From Sphingomonas changbaiensis NBRC 104936 (lineage in GTDB: Bacteria; Pseudomonadota; Alphaproteobacteria; Sphingomonadales; Sphingomonadaceae), in NCBI RefSeq assembly GCF_000974765.1, contig NZ_BBWU01000042.1, positions 60,060 through 124,059 on the forward strand: DNA of 64,000 nt, in the 5' to 3' direction. Positions 52,608 to 61,617 of the stretch are shown here, one piece after another; position 1 is the first letter of the stretch, and each line of letters opens with the position of its first letter. The position numbers and the translations under genes were made by a program. Under the pieces are notes generated by a model that was given only the letters and a program-made list of their open reading frames with translations, searched no databases and had not been told where the DNA came from.

Positions 52608-53318
52608 ATGACCCCGGAGATCGCCCAGGAAGCCATGTCGCTGTCATGGCTTTGGCAGCACATCGTCAGTGACTTTTCGAACCTGGGCACGCTGTCGGCC
52701 TTCCAGGCCTTCACCACCGTCGTGCTGCTCGACATTGCGCTGGCGGGTGACAATGCGATCATCGTCGGTGCGCTGGCGGCGGGGCTTCCGGCCGATCAGC
52801 GCAAGAAAGTGATCGCGATCGGCATCCTCGCCGCGCTGGTGCTGCGGATCATCTTCGCGATCGCGATCCTCTACGGGCTCGAGCGGTTCAAGGAATATGG
52901 GCTCGTGCTCGCCGGCGGCCTTCTGCTGCTGTGGGTGGCGTGGAAGATGTACCGCGAGATTCGCCACCAGGGCGAATCGGCGGGGTCCGACGAGGTCGCG
53001 GGCGACGAGCATAGCGGCCTCAAGCCCGCCAAAAGCTTTGCCTCGGCCGCCTGGGCGGTCGCCGTCGCCGACGTATCGATGAGCCTCGACAATGTGCTTG
53101 CCGTGGCCGGCGCCGCGCGCGAGCATCCCGGCATCATGGTGATCGGCCTGGTGCTGGCGGTCGGCCTGATGGGCGTCGCTGCGAACATCATCGCCCGCTA
53201 CATCGAGCGCTACCGCTGGATCGCCTGGATCGGGCTGGTCATCATCCTCTACGTGGCGGCCAAGATGATCTACGACGGCTGGCACGACTTGCAGCCGACC
53301 CTGACCGCGATGGCGTGA
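52608..53318 (+). CDS. YjbE/TerC family integral membrane protein
   Basis: This 236-residue protein has about seven membrane segments and the TerC hallmarks: LLDIALAGDNAIIVGALAAG near the N terminus, with Asp and Asn in the membrane, and the repeated VADVSMSLDNVLAVAGAARE. The family includes manganese exporters and tellurite-resistance proteins; metal efflux is likely here. It is alone between rho and a large stem-loop repeat. Confidence 0.88.
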   Translation: MTPEIAQEAMSLSWLWQHIVSDFSNLGTLSAFQAFTTVVLLDIALAGDNAIIVGALAAGLPADQRKKVIAIGILAALVLRIIFAIAILYGLERFKEYGLVLAGGLLLLWVAWKMYREIRHQGESAGSDEVAGDEHSGLKPAKSFASAAWAVAVADVSMSLDNVLAVAGAAREHPGIMVIGLVLAVGLMGVAANIIARYIERYRWIAWIGLVIILYVAAKMIYDGWHDLQPTLTAMA

Positions 53319-53365
53319 GTCCGGGGCTGCCGGGCGGCTGGAATGGGTGGTTTGCGGCCACTCTT

Positions 53366-53498
53366 CGTCATCCCCGCGAAAGCGGGCATCCCGCTTCTTT
53401 CCTTTCTGCCTTAGTGAGCTTCGTGTTCTTCGTGCGAGATAGATTTCGCACAAAGAGCACAAAGAAGAAGCGGGATTCCCGCTTTCGCGGGAATGACG
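53366..53498. repeat. Large nested inverted repeat (133 bases)
   Basis: Outer arms 53366-53399 and 53465-53498 pair over 34 bases with two mismatches and begin CGTCATCCCCGCGAAAGCGG, a dispersed bacterial repeat word. Inner arms 53419-53437 and 53446-53464 pair over 19 bases with a few mismatches. Together they make one long imperfect stem with an eight-base tip. It lies in the 251-base gap between the TerC gene and the dienelactone hydrolase stop; I see nothing else there. Confidence 0.85.
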
Positions 53499-53569
53499 AA
53501 AAGGGACGGCAATGGGTCGACAGCAACTCGGCGATCGATTGCCGGACAGTCCGGTCCGGAAGCAACTGC

Positions 53570-54265
53570 CTACGCCAGATTCTGAGCGAAGAACGCCTCT
53601 GTCCGCCCATCCGCCAGCCGCGCGCCCTCGTCGTTGCGCCGTTTGCCCATCTCCGTCGCGAAGCCGTGGTCGAGTCCGGGATAGTCGTGCAGCACGACTT
53701 TCGGGTGATTGTCGAGGCCGTCGTGCATCGCCTTCTGCGCCTCGGGCCCGACGAAATGGTCGGCGCCGGCGATGTGGAGCATCAGCGGGCGGCTGATCGC
53801 ATGCTTTTCGCGTAACAGGTTGTCGATCCCGACGGCGTAATAGCCGACGCTTGCGTCGATATCGGTGCGCGCTGACGTCATGAAGGCAAGCCGGCCGCCC
53901 AGGCAATAGCCGACGCACCCAACCTTGCCCGTGCCGCCGAGCCGCTGGCGCGCGGCCTTGATTGTCGCTTCGATGTCGCGGATGCCGGTGTCCTGGTCGA
54001 AATTGCCCATGAGTCCCAGGGCGATCTGGAACTGGCTAGGAATGTCAGGATCGAGCTCGACGCCCGGTTGCAGACGCCAGAACAGGTCAGGCGCGACGGC
54101 GAGATAGCCGAGCGATGCCCAATGGTCGCATTTGCGGCGGATGCCTTCATTGACCCCGAAAATCTCCTGGATCACGATCACCGCCGCCTTGGGCGTGCCG
54201 TCCGGCTCCGCGACATAGGCCTGGAAGCGGCTGTGACCGTCCAGCGTCTCGATCTCGATCATCAT
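53570..54265 (-). CDS. Dienelactone hydrolase family protein
   Basis: This 231-residue alpha/beta hydrolase has the dienelactone hydrolase triad layout. The Cys nucleophile lies in CVGYCLGGRLAFM. The Asp is in MLHIAGADHFVGPEAQ and the His in YPGLDHGFATEM. AAVIVIQEIFGVNEGIRRKC is the typical N-terminal block. The ATG at 54265 has GGAGGG about ten bases upstream. It overlaps the ogt stop by four bases. The substrate is unknown; many members act on esters outside aromatic degradation. Confidence 0.92.
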   Translation of the reverse strand: MMIEIETLDGHSRFQAYVAEPDGTPKAAVIVIQEIFGVNEGIRRKCDHWASLGYLAVAPDLFWRLQPGVELDPDIPSQFQIALGLMGNFDQDTGIRDIEATIKAARQRLGGTGKVGCVGYCLGGRLAFMTSARTDIDASVGYYAVGIDNLLREKHAISRPLMLHIAGADHFVGPEAQKAMHDGLDNHPKVVLHDYPGLDHGFATEMGKRRNDEGARLADGRTEAFFAQNLA

Positions 54266-54732
54266 AGCAGCCAACCCTCCGCGCGTTCGTGTTTCAACAG
54301 CCAGGCCTTGGTCGCGGGTCCATCGCCCGCCGAATAGAAGCCCAGCGCGCCGCCGGTCGGCAGGACGCGGTGGCAGGGGACGATGATCGGAAAGGGATTG
54401 CTCGCGCAGGCTTGGCCCATTGCACGCGCCGAGGAGCCACATGCCTGCGCGAGCTCGCCATAGGTGCGCGTCTCGCCATAGCCAATCGAAGCGATCGCGG
54501 CGCGCTGGCCTTCGCCCTCTGCCGTGGTGGCGGGTGCGAGTGGCAGGTCGAACACCGTGAGGTCTCCGGCAAAATAGGCGGCGAGCTGGGCGGCGGCTTC
54601 GCGGAGCAGGGCGCTGTCGGCCTCGTTGCCGCTGCGGCCGATCCGGATGCCGGTCAGCGCATCGCCCTCCGCCTCGATCAGAATCGGGCCGATCGGCGTT
54701 GCGATTGTCGCGGTGGCGCGCGCATAAGCCAT
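54262..54732 (-). CDS. ogt: Methylated-DNA-protein cysteine methyltransferase
   Basis: This 156-residue protein repairs O6-methylguanine by taking the methyl group on Cys120 in IIVPCHRVLPTGG. YGETRTYGELAQACGSSARA is the helix-turn-helix part. The region just before it is shorter and lacks the usual F-Q-x-x-V-W block, but the active-site part is intact. It is coupled to the dienelactone hydrolase gene downstream and divergent from the DUF6489 gene. Confidence 0.92.
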   Translation of the reverse strand: MAYARATATIATPIGPILIEAEGDALTGIRIGRSGNEADSALLREAAAQLAAYFAGDLTVFDLPLAPATTAEGEGQRAAIASIGYGETRTYGELAQACGSSARAMGQACASNPFPIIVPCHRVLPTGGALGFYSAGDGPATKAWLLKHERAEGWLL

Positions 54733-54779
54733 GGCTTCGGTTAGCAGCGGGGCCGCGTGCGGCTCAAGCGGAGACAGGC

Positions 54780-55013
54780 ATGAAGATCAATGTGGAAGTC
54801 GACTGCACGCCGGAGGAAGCGCGGCGCTTCATGGGGCTGCCGGATCTGACACCGGTGCACGAAGCCTATGTCGCGCAGCTGGTCGATACGGTGAAGAACG
54901 GCGTCGGTGCCGACGGGCTGGAGGCGATGATGAAGAGCTGGGGCCCAATGAGCGATGCGGGCCTGAAGCTGTGGCAGCAGATGGTCGAGGGGATGAGCGG
55001 CAAGCCCAAGTGA
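54780..55013 (+). CDS. DUF6489 family protein
   Basis: This 77-residue acidic protein starts MKINVEVDCTPEEARRFMGL and has LTPVHEAYVAQLVDTVKNGV and MMKSWGPMSDAGLKLWQQMV. It matches the pattern of DUF6489 proteins that lie just before mnmE in sphingomonads. It has no known function and resembles phasin-like helices in part. The stop overlaps the GTG of mnmE (GTGA). Confidence 0.84.
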   Translation: MKINVEVDCTPEEARRFMGLPDLTPVHEAYVAQLVDTVKNGVGADGLEAMMKSWGPMSDAGLKLWQQMVEGMSGKPK

Positions 55014-56290
55014 CCGACACGATCTTCGCGCTGTCGAGCGGCGCGCCGCCGGCGGCGATTGCGGTGGTGCGGGTCAGCGGGCCTCAGGCACACGCGCTGC
55101 TGGAGCGGATGGCCGGGCCGTTGCCGGAAGAGCGGACCTTAAGCTTACGAAGTTTACACGTGTGGCACTCGGGCGAGCTGCTCGACCGGGCGCTGGTGGC
55201 GTGGTTTGCGGCCGAACGGTCCGTGACCGGCGAGCCGCTGGTGGAGCTTCACCTACATGGTGGGCGGGCGACCGTGGATGCTGTCGAAGCCGTGCTGGCC
55301 TCCGTGCCAGGCGTGCGGCGCGCGCGTGCGGGGGAATTCACATGGAGGGCGTTCGAGAATGGCCGCCTCGATCTGGTCCAGGTTGAGAGCCTGTCCGACC
55401 TGCTCCGAGCCGAGACCGAGGCGCAGCGCCGCGCCGCGCTGGCCGAGGGCGGGCTGAGCGGGAAGGTCGAGCAATGGCGGCAGCAGTTGCTGCAGCTTTC
55501 GGCCCTTGCGGAGGCGGCGCTCGACCAGTCGGACGAGGATGACGTGCCGGCGGACCGGGCCCGGATCGATGCTGTGGCCGCGGACCTGATCGCCGGCATC
55601 GGCCAGCTGCTCGCGCGGCCGGGGGCGGAGCGCCTGTTCGACGGCGCCCGGGTCGTGTTCGCAGGGCCGCCGAATGCCGGAAAGTCCACCCTGATCAATG
55701 CTTTGGCAGGTCGCGAGGTGGCGATCACATCGGCGATTGCGGGTACGACCCGCGACGTGATCGAGGCGCCCGTAAGGATCGGCGGGGTCGCCTTCGTGCT
55801 GACCGACACCGCGGGCCTGCGTCAGGGCAGCGGCGACGAGATCGAGCGCATCGGCATCGACCGGGCGCAGCGGCGGATCGACGAAGCCGACCTGGTCGTC
55901 TGGATGGATGAACGAGCGGAACCGGATGTCGCGGATGAGAAGCTGATCCGGATATTTCCACGTGCGGACGAGCCGGGCCGAAGCGACGCGGCTCCCGGAA
56001 TGCGTGTCTCCGCAGTGACCGGCGAAGGCTTGGCAGACTTGGCCGACATGCTCGTTGAACGCGCCCGGACCTTGCTTCCTCGAGAAGGGGAGGTGGCGCT
56101 GACACGGCGGCAGCGTGAACATCTTGCGCACTGCCATGCAGCCCTGGTCGCCTTCGCGGCGGAACCCGACGAGTTGATCGCCGCCGAGCAGCTGCGCCTG
56201 GCCCGGCAGGCAATTGACGAGCTCACCGGCCGCGCGGGCGCTGAGGAGATGCTCGACGCGCTATTCGGGACATTCTGCATCGGCAAATGA
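55010..56290 (+). CDS. mnmE: tRNA modification GTPase MnmE
   Basis: This 426-residue GTPase works with MnmG to make the 5-aminomethyl type wobble uridine modification. The tetrahydrofolate-binding N-terminal domain has TIFALSSGAPPAAIAVVRVS and RAGEFTWRAFENGRLDL. The G domain has GPPNAGKS at residues 219-226 and TTRD with TDTAGLRQG. The C terminus ends in FGTFCIGK with the essential Cys. GTG 55010 overlaps the DUF6489 stop. A parS-like site follows before mnmG. Confidence 0.97.
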   Translation: MTDTIFALSSGAPPAAIAVVRVSGPQAHALLERMAGPLPEERTLSLRSLHVWHSGELLDRALVAWFAAERSVTGEPLVELHLHGGRATVDAVEAVLASVPGVRRARAGEFTWRAFENGRLDLVQVESLSDLLRAETEAQRRAALAEGGLSGKVEQWRQQLLQLSALAEAALDQSDEDDVPADRARIDAVAADLIAGIGQLLARPGAERLFDGARVVFAGPPNAGKSTLINALAGREVAITSAIAGTTRDVIEAPVRIGGVAFVLTDTAGLRQGSGDEIERIGIDRAQRRIDEADLVVWMDERAEPDVADEKLIRIFPRADEPGRSDAAPGMRVSAVTGEGLADLADMLVERARTLLPREGEVALTRRQREHLAHCHAALVAFAAEPDELIAAEQLRLARQAIDELTGRAGAEEMLDALFGTFCIGK

Positions 56291-56294
56291 GCGT

Positions 56295-56310
56295 TGTTCC
56301 ACGTGGAACA
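56295..56310. promoter_or_regulatory. parS: parS site (mnmE-mnmG gap)
   Basis: TGTTCCACGTGGAACA is a perfect 16-bp palindrome matching the ParB-binding consensus TGTTNCACGTGNAACA. It is five bases after the mnmE stop, about 3.3 kb upstream of parB. ParB loading here and at the rsmG site would organise the origin region for segregation. The match is sequence-based and strong. Confidence 0.88.
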
Positions 56311-56349
56311 GTTTGACAGCGGCCATCGCATCAGGCTTGAGCGCGCGCC

Positions 56350-58257
56350 ATGTACGATGTGATCGTGATCGGCGGCGGCCATGCAGGCTGCGAAGCGGCG
56401 GCTGCGGCTGCGCGGCTGGGCGCGCGCACGGCGCTGGTCACGTTCGACCGGCGTGCGGTGGGTGCAATGTCGTGCAACCCGGCGTTCGGCGGGCTCGGCA
56501 AAGGTCACCTGGTCCGCGAAGTCGACGCGCTGGATGGCCTGATCGGAAGGGCGGCGGACGAGGCGGCGATCCATCACCGGCTGCTGAACGCGTCCAAGGG
56601 CTCTGCCGTGCGGGGGCCGCGTGTGCAGGCCGATCGAAAACTCTACCGCGTGGCGATCCAGCGGATGCTGGACGAGCAACCCGGCTTGGAGGTTGTCGAG
56701 GGCGAGGCCGCTTCCCTCATCCTCACATCCTCACCCGTTGGCTTCGAGCGAAGTCGAGAAGCGGGGCACGCGACGGAAGCGGGCTTCTCGACTTCGCTCC
56801 AAACGAACGGAATTTCGGGCGTTCGACTGAAGGATGGCCGTGAGCTCCGCGCCAGATCCGTTGTCCTCGCGACGGGCACTTTTCTCAACGGCCGCATGCA
56901 CCGGGGCCTCGAGACCGAGACCGGCGGGCGTGTGGGAGAGGCGTCAGCCGTCTCGCTCGGCGAACAGCTCCGCGCGCTGGGCCTGGCGGTCGCGCGACTG
57001 AAGACAGGGACGCCGCCGCGGCTGGACGGGCGCACGATCGATTGGGCCGGGCTGGAGGTGCAGCCGTCGGACGACCTTGGCTGGACGATGTCGCCGCTGA
57101 CCCCGGCGCGGTTGCGGTCGCAGCTATCGTGCGCGATCGCACGCACGACGGAGGCAACGCACGACGTCATCCGCGCGTCGCTGCACGAATCGCCGCTGCA
57201 CTCCGGCGCGATCGAAGGGCAGGGACCGCGCTATTGTCCGTCGATCGAGGATAAGGTGCTGCGCTTCGGCGACCGGGACGGGCACCAGATCTTCCTTGAG
57301 CCCGAGGGACTGGGCGATCCGCTCGTCTATCCGAACGGCATCTCGACCTCGCTGCCGCTGCACGCACAGGAAGCGTTCATCCGCACGATCGCGGGTCTTG
57401 AACGCGCCCGGATCGCGCAACCCGGCTATGCTGTCGAATACGACTATATCGACCCACGCGCGCTGGCCCCAAGCCTCGAACTGCGCGCGGTGCGCGGCCT
57501 GTTCTTCGCCGGCCAGATCAACGGCACCACCGGCTATGAGGAAGCGGCGGCGCAGGGGCTGGTCGCCGGGATCAACGCGGCGCGTCTCGCGGCGGCGCAG
57601 GATGCGGTGACCTTCGACCGTGCCGACTCCTATATCGGGGTGATGATCGACGACCTGACGCTGCAAGGCGTCACCGAGCCCTATCGGATGCTGACCGCAC
57701 GGGCGGAATACCGGCTCCGACTGCGCGCGGACAATGCGACCGAGCGGCTGACCGCGATCGGGCAGGCGATCGGCTGCATCGGCGCGGAGCGTGCGCGCTA
57801 TGTGGCGGTACGGCGCGAACAGCTCGCGTCGATCGAGTCGATGCTGTCCCGGCCGGTGCGGGCACGCGAGCTCGACGCTGAGCTGCGCGACGACGGCCGC
57901 GCACGCCCGCTTGGCGACTGGCTCCGCTTCGGCGGGGTCTCGCGCGAGCACCTGCTTGCGGCGGAGCCCCGGCTCGCCGATGCCGATCCGGCCATGCTCG
58001 ACGTCGCGATCGACGATGCGCGCTATGCGCCCTATCTGGAGCGGCAGGACGCAGAAGTGCGCGCGGTCCGGTCGGCCGGACGGGTGGCGATCCCGGCGGA
58101 CCTCGATTACGGCACAGTCCCTGGCCTTTCCAACGAGATGGTCGAACGGCTCGATGCCGCGCGGCCGGCAGATTTGGAGAGTGCGGGACGCATCCGCGGC
58201 ATCACGCCGGCGGCGCTGGCAGTCATCCTCGCCCATACGCAGAAGCGGGCGGCGTGA
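56350..58257 (+). CDS. mnmG: tRNA uridine 5-carboxymethylaminomethyl modification enzyme MnmG
   Basis: This 635-residue flavoprotein starts [20 protein letters not shown] (FAD motif at 7-17). [36 protein letters not shown] and [20 protein letters not shown] are family blocks. About residues 128-155 hold a stretch ([20 protein letters not shown] and following) that I do not find in the family; the DNA is a palindromic repeat at 56735-56810, in frame. The enzyme should still work because the insertion is in a loop between the two halves of a variable segment. It follows a parS site and overlaps rsmG by GTGA. Confidence 0.96.
   Translation: MYDVIVIGGGHAGCEAAAAAARLGARTALVTFDRRAVGAMSCNPAFGGLGKGHLVREVDALDGLIGRAADEAAIHHRLLNASKGSAVRGPRVQADRKLYRVAIQRMLDEQPGLEVVEGEAASLILTSSPVGFERSREAGHATEAGFSTSLQTNGISGVRLKDGRELRARSVVLATGTFLNGRMHRGLETETGGRVGEASAVSLGEQLRALGLAVARLKTGTPPRLDGRTIDWAGLEVQPSDDLGWTMSPLTPARLRSQLSCAIARTTEATHDVIRASLHESPLHSGAIEGQGPRYCPSIEDKVLRFGDRDGHQIFLEPEGLGDPLVYPNGISTSLPLHAQEAFIRTIAGLERARIAQPGYAVEYDYIDPRALAPSLELRAVRGLFFAGQINGTTGYEEAAAQGLVAGINAARLAAAQDAVTFDRADSYIGVMIDDLTLQGVTEPYRMLTARAEYRLRLRADNATERLTAIGQAIGCIGAERARYVAVRREQLASIESMLSRPVRARELDAELRDDGRARPLGDWLRFGGVSREHLLAAEPRLADADPAMLDVAIDDARYAPYLERQDAEVRAVRSAGRVAIPADLDYGTVPGLSNEMVERLDAARPADLESAGRIRGITPAALAVILAHTQKRAA
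56735..56810. repeat. Palindromic repeat inserted in frame within mnmG
   Basis: Arms 56735-56762 and 56783-56810 are reverse complements over 28 bases with three mismatches, with a 20-base loop. The right arm contains TTCTCGACTTCGCTC and AAACGAACGG, the same words as the repeat after parB (60564-60590). The coding frame continues through it. See the mnmG entry for its protein effect. Confidence 0.82.
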
Positions 58258-58865
58258 CCGAGGCCGAGGCGCGCGCCTGGATTGCGGAGCGTTACGGCGA
58301 CGACAAGATCGCGGCGCTGGAGCGGTACGTGGCGCTGCTGCTGGCCGCCAATGCCGAGCAGAACCTTATCAGCAAGGCGACCGAGCCGACGATCTGGACT
58401 CGCCACATCCTCGATTCGGCGCAACTGGTCCGCTTCGCTCCGGACGCCGAGCAGTGGCTGGACGTCGGGTCTGGCCCCGGACTCCCCGGTATCGTGATCG
58501 CGATCCTGACCGGGCGGCCGATGCTGCTGGTCGAGCCGCGGCGCAGGCGGGCCGAGTTCCTGTCCGAAATAGCGGGGCAGCTCGCTCTCTCCGATGTTCG
58601 GGTTAAGCAGGCGATGATCGAGCGCGTGCGTGGCGAGAGCTTCGATGTGGTGACCGCGCGCGCCTATGCGCCGCTGCCCGAAATCTTCTCGTCCACAATT
58701 CCGCTCACACATCCGTCCACGATTTGGATCCTGCCAAAGGGGCGGAGTGCCGCACGAGAGCTGGATGATGCGCGACAAGCGTGGCAAGGTGTGTTTCACG
58801 TGGAACAGAGCCTGACGGACGACGAGGCCAAGATCATCGTTGCGACAGGCGTTCGGCCGAGGTGA
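58254..58865 (+). CDS. rsmG: 16S rRNA (guanine527-N7)-methyltransferase RsmG
   Basis: This 203-residue enzyme has the SAM motif [18 protein letters not shown] and the family blocks [20 protein letters not shown] and [14 protein letters not shown]. It methylates G527 of 16S rRNA; loss gives streptomycin resistance in other bacteria. It starts with GTG overlapping mnmG and its 3' end carries a parS site (58792-58807), so DNA-binding and coding constraints overlap there. Confidence 0.95.
   Translation: MTEAEARAWIAERYGDDKIAALERYVALLLAANAEQNLISKATEPTIWTRHILDSAQLVRFAPDAEQWLDVGSGPGLPGIVIAILTGRPMLLVEPRRRRAEFLSEIAGQLALSDVRVKQAMIERVRGESFDVVTARAYAPLPEIFSSTIPLTHPSTIWILPKGRSAARELDDARQAWQGVFHVEQSLTDDEAKIIVATGVRPR
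58792..58807. promoter_or_regulatory. parS: parS site inside the 3' part of rsmG
   Basis: TGTTTCACGTGGAACA matches the ParB-binding consensus TGTTNCACGTGNAACA fully. It is within rsmG coding sequence, encoding VFHVEQS of the protein, and 61 bases before the parA start. Together with the site at 56295 it gives two centromere sites within 2.5 kb. Confidence 0.88.
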
Positions 58866-58867
58866 GC

Positions 58868-59650
58868 ATGATCTGTGTCGGCGTAGCAAATCAAAAAGGC
58901 GGGGTGGGGAAGACCACGACCGCGATCAACGTGGCGACGGCGCTCGCGGCGATCGGCTGGCGCGTGCTGCTGATCGACCTCGACCCGCAAGGCAATGCCT
59001 CGACAGGTCTCGGGATCGCTCAATCGGCGCGAGGCGACAACAGCTACGACCTGCTGACCGGACAAGCCGAGCTGACGGAGTGCGTCGTCGCGACCAAGGT
59101 GCCGCGGCTGGACGTGGTGCCTGCAACGGTAGACCTGTCCGGCGCCGAGATCGAACTGGTGGAAATGGACCATCGCACCCATCGGCTTCAGCGCGCGCTG
59201 GACGGACTGAAGGCGCCCCGCTGGGATATCTGCCTGATCGATTGCCCGCCTTCGCTGGGCCTGCTGACGATCAACGCAATGGTGGCGGCCGATTCTCTGC
59301 TGGTGCCGCTTCAATGCGAGTTCTTTGCTCTCGAAGGACTTAGCCAGCTGCTCCAGACGATCGAGCGCATCCGTGGCCGCTTCAATCCGCAGCTGTCGAT
59401 CCTGGGCGTTGCGCTGACCATGTATGATCGCCGCAACAATCTGACCGAGCAGGTGGCGGAGGACGTGCGCATTTGCCTGGGCGATGTGGTGTTCGAGACG
59501 GTGATCCCGCGCAACGTCCGGCTGTCGGAGGCGCCGAGCCACGGTGTGCCGGCCTTGATCTACGACCATCGCTGCTCGGGCTCCGAGGCTTATATGGCCC
59601 TCGCGCGCGAGCTGCTCGCCCGACTGCCCAATCTGAAGAGAGCCGCATGA
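58868..59650 (+). CDS. parA: Chromosome partitioning ATPase ParA
   Basis: This 260-residue ATPase has the deviant Walker A KGGVGKTT (residues 10-17), with Lys10 present. DLDPQGNASTGLGI and CLIDCPPSLGLLTINAM are the A' and B motifs. It binds DNA in the ATP form and pulls ParB-parS complexes. ATG 58868 is used; a GTG at 58862, overlapping the rsmG stop, would add two residues. The strong GAGGTGA is close to both. Confidence 0.96.
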   Translation: MICVGVANQKGGVGKTTTAINVATALAAIGWRVLLIDLDPQGNASTGLGIAQSARGDNSYDLLTGQAELTECVVATKVPRLDVVPATVDLSGAEIELVEMDHRTHRLQRALDGLKAPRWDICLIDCPPSLGLLTINAMVAADSLLVPLQCEFFALEGLSQLLQTIERIRGRFNPQLSILGVALTMYDRRNNLTEQVAEDVRICLGDVVFETVIPRNVRLSEAPSHGVPALIYDHRCSGSEAYMALARELLARLPNLKRAA

Positions 59651-60534
59651 CCGACGCTGCCGCCCGCAAACGCCCGACCGGCCTGGGCCGGGGTCTCTCT
59701 GCCCTGTTGGGCGAGCAGGTGCGCGAGGAGCCGGTTGCGCCCGGAGGCGAACGCTCGCCCGGGGTCCGCACGGTCCCGGTGTCGGAGATCGAGCCGCATC
59801 CCGAGCAGCCGCGCCGGCATTTCGACGAAGACGCACTCGACGAGCTCGCCCGCTCGATCGAGGCTCGAGGGCTGATCCAGCCGATTGTCGTCCGACCCTA
59901 CCAGGGCGGATACCAGATCGTCGCCGGAGAGCGGCGCTGGCGGGCAGCCCAGCGCGCGCACCTGCACCAAGTGCCGGTAATCGTCCGCGATTTCGATGAG
60001 GCGGAGACGCTGGAACTGGCGCTGGTCGAGAATATTCAGCGCGAGGATCTGAACGCGATCGAGGAAGCGGAAGCCTATCGCAAGCTGATCGACCGCTTCG
60101 GCCACAGCCAGGAAGCGCTTGGCCGAATCGTGCACAAGTCGCGCAGTCATATTGCCAACCTATTGAGATTGCTTGACCTTCCGGCCCTTGTGCAAACCTT
60201 GCTCGCGGACGGGAAGCTGACGATGGGCCATGCCCGCGCACTGATTACCGCGCCCGATCCGGTGGCGCTCGCGGTCCAGGTGGTCGAGCGCGGACTGTCG
60301 GTGCGCGAAACCGAGCGGCTGGCGCAGAGCGCACGTCCCGTCGCGGCCCGGCCGCCGCGCGCCGGCAAGGAAGCCGATGCCGACATCGCCGCGCTCGAGC
60401 GGCAGCTTGGCGATATCCTGGGGCTGAAGGTCAAGATCGCCTACGCCAAGGGCACCGGATCGGTGACGCTTGGGTTTTCCAGCCTGGATCAGCTGGACCT
60501 GATCTGCCAGCGGCTCACGGGCGAGCGGATTTAG
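59647..60534 (+). CDS. parB: Chromosome partitioning protein ParB
   Basis: This 295-residue protein starts with a basic ParA-activating tail (GLGRGLSALLGEQ). The CTP-binding N-terminal domain has VAGERRWRAAQRAHL with GERR at 94-97. The parS-reading helix-turn-helix has SQEALGRIVHKSRSHIANLL, and there is a C-terminal dimerisation domain. The ATG overlaps the parA stop. It binds the parS sites in this window and spreads as a CTP-dependent clamp. Confidence 0.97.
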   Translation: MTDAAARKRPTGLGRGLSALLGEQVREEPVAPGGERSPGVRTVPVSEIEPHPEQPRRHFDEDALDELARSIEARGLIQPIVVRPYQGGYQIVAGERRWRAAQRAHLHQVPVIVRDFDEAETLELALVENIQREDLNAIEEAEAYRKLIDRFGHSQEALGRIVHKSRSHIANLLRLLDLPALVQTLLADGKLTMGHARALITAPDPVALAVQVVERGLSVRETERLAQSARPVAARPPRAGKEADADIAALERQLGDILGLKVKIAYAKGTGSVTLGFSSLDQLDLICQRLTGERI

Positions 60535-60540
60535 CCTTAC

Positions 60541-60590
60541 CTCCGTTCGCTTCGGCGCTTGCGTTTCTCGACTTCGCTCGAAACGAACGG
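60541..60590. repeat. Dispersed repeat copy between parB and holA
   Basis: The stretch 60564-60590 contains TTCTCGACTTCGCTC and AAACGAACGG, almost identical to the right arm of the repeat inside mnmG. A weaker complementary word lies at 60541-60550. It fills the 69-base gap between the convergent stops of parB and holA, and a clear T-tailed terminator is not present. Confidence 0.72.
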
Positions 60591-60603
60591 GCCTTGTTCG
60601 GAC

Positions 60604-61617
60604 CTAGCGACCCCGCCCCGCCGCCGCGCGAGCGATCGTCAGCAGCTCCTGCGATGCTGTGACCGCGCCGGCGCTGCCGCTCTCCATCAGCCGGGCCTGG
60701 GCAGCGGTGATGCGGTCGACGAGCATCGCGAGGTCCGGGGCGTTCCAGCGGCGGAGCTCGGCCGCGACGACGTCCTTGTCCTTGAAGAACACGGCCTTGG
60801 TGGCTTCGGCAAGGCTGGTGCGATCGGCGTCGGCCCGAAGCGCCGCGAGCTGGAGCAGGCGGCGGAGCATCGCGCGGATGAGCGGAATGCCGTCTTCGCC
60901 GGATTCGGCCAGCTGCTTCAATTCCTCGACCGCGGGACGAGCGGCCCCGGTCAGCACCGCATCGGCCAGCGCTCCGGAGCTGGATTCGCCCTCGCCGGCT
61001 CCGATCGCATCGAGCACGGCTGCATCAACCTCGCGCGGCGGCCCTTCGCCCGCATCCAGGAAAGACGCAATCTTCTCAAGCTCTTGGACGACAATAGCGC
61101 GGTCGCCGGCGGCGGCATCGAAAATGCGACGGGCGATGTTGGGCGCGATCCTCAAGCCCAGCGCGGCACCCAGCCCGGCGACCATCTGATCGGCCTCCCG
61201 GCCTTCCGGTGCGTAGCTTGCGAAGGCGGGCATCGCGGGCGAGGCGAGGGCGAGCTTCAGCAGCTTGGAGGCCGGCTTGAGCGCGCCGGCGATGACGACA
61301 ACGGGATTGCCGGCCTGCGGGGCGGCGAGCAGCGCCTCGACCGCTTCGGTGACTTCATCGCCATTGGCACGGACGCGAATCCAGCGCGCGCCGCCGAACA
61401 GCGACGTGGACGCGGCTTCGTCGGACAGCAGCGCCGGATCCTTGGCGAGCGTGGCGCCGTCGAGATCGATTCGCTCGGCATCGGCGCCCATCGCCTTCGC
61501 CAGACGCTCCGAAAGCGCGCGCGAACCGGCATCGTCCGGGCCGTGGAGCAGGATGCAGCGGACGCTGTCGCTCGGCCGATCGAGCGTGCGCTCGATCTCG
61601 GCGCGGCTGGCCTTCAC
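60604..61617 (-). CDS. holA: DNA polymerase III delta subunit
   Basis: This 337-residue clamp-loader subunit opens the beta clamp. SVRCILLHGPDDAGSRALSE is the N-terminal AAA+-like fold without a working P-loop, as normal for delta. GGARWIRVRANGDEVTEAVE, IASFLDAGEGPPREVDAAVL and LKQLAESGEDGIPLIRAMLR follow the family pattern. GTG 61617 overlaps the lptE stop. The leuS-lptE-holA order on one strand is conserved in proteobacteria. Confidence 0.94.
   Translation of the reverse strand: MKASRAEIERTLDRPSDSVRCILLHGPDDAGSRALSERLAKAMGADAERIDLDGATLAKDPALLSDEAASTSLFGGARWIRVRANGDEVTEAVEALLAAPQAGNPVVVIAGALKPASKLLKLALASPAMPAFASYAPEGREADQMVAGLGAALGLRIAPNIARRIFDAAAGDRAIVVQELEKIASFLDAGEGPPREVDAAVLDAIGAGEGESSSGALADAVLTGAARPAVEELKQLAESGEDGIPLIRAMLRRLLQLAALRADADRTSLAEATKAVFFKDKDVVAAELRRWNAPDLAMLVDRITAAQARLMESGSAGAVTASQELLTIARAAAGRGR

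Noticed and set aside
55152..55970. CACGTG cores near 55157 and 55960 in mnmE as further parS sites
   Set aside because: Flanking bases match the 16-bp consensus poorly (three or fewer of ten outer positions).
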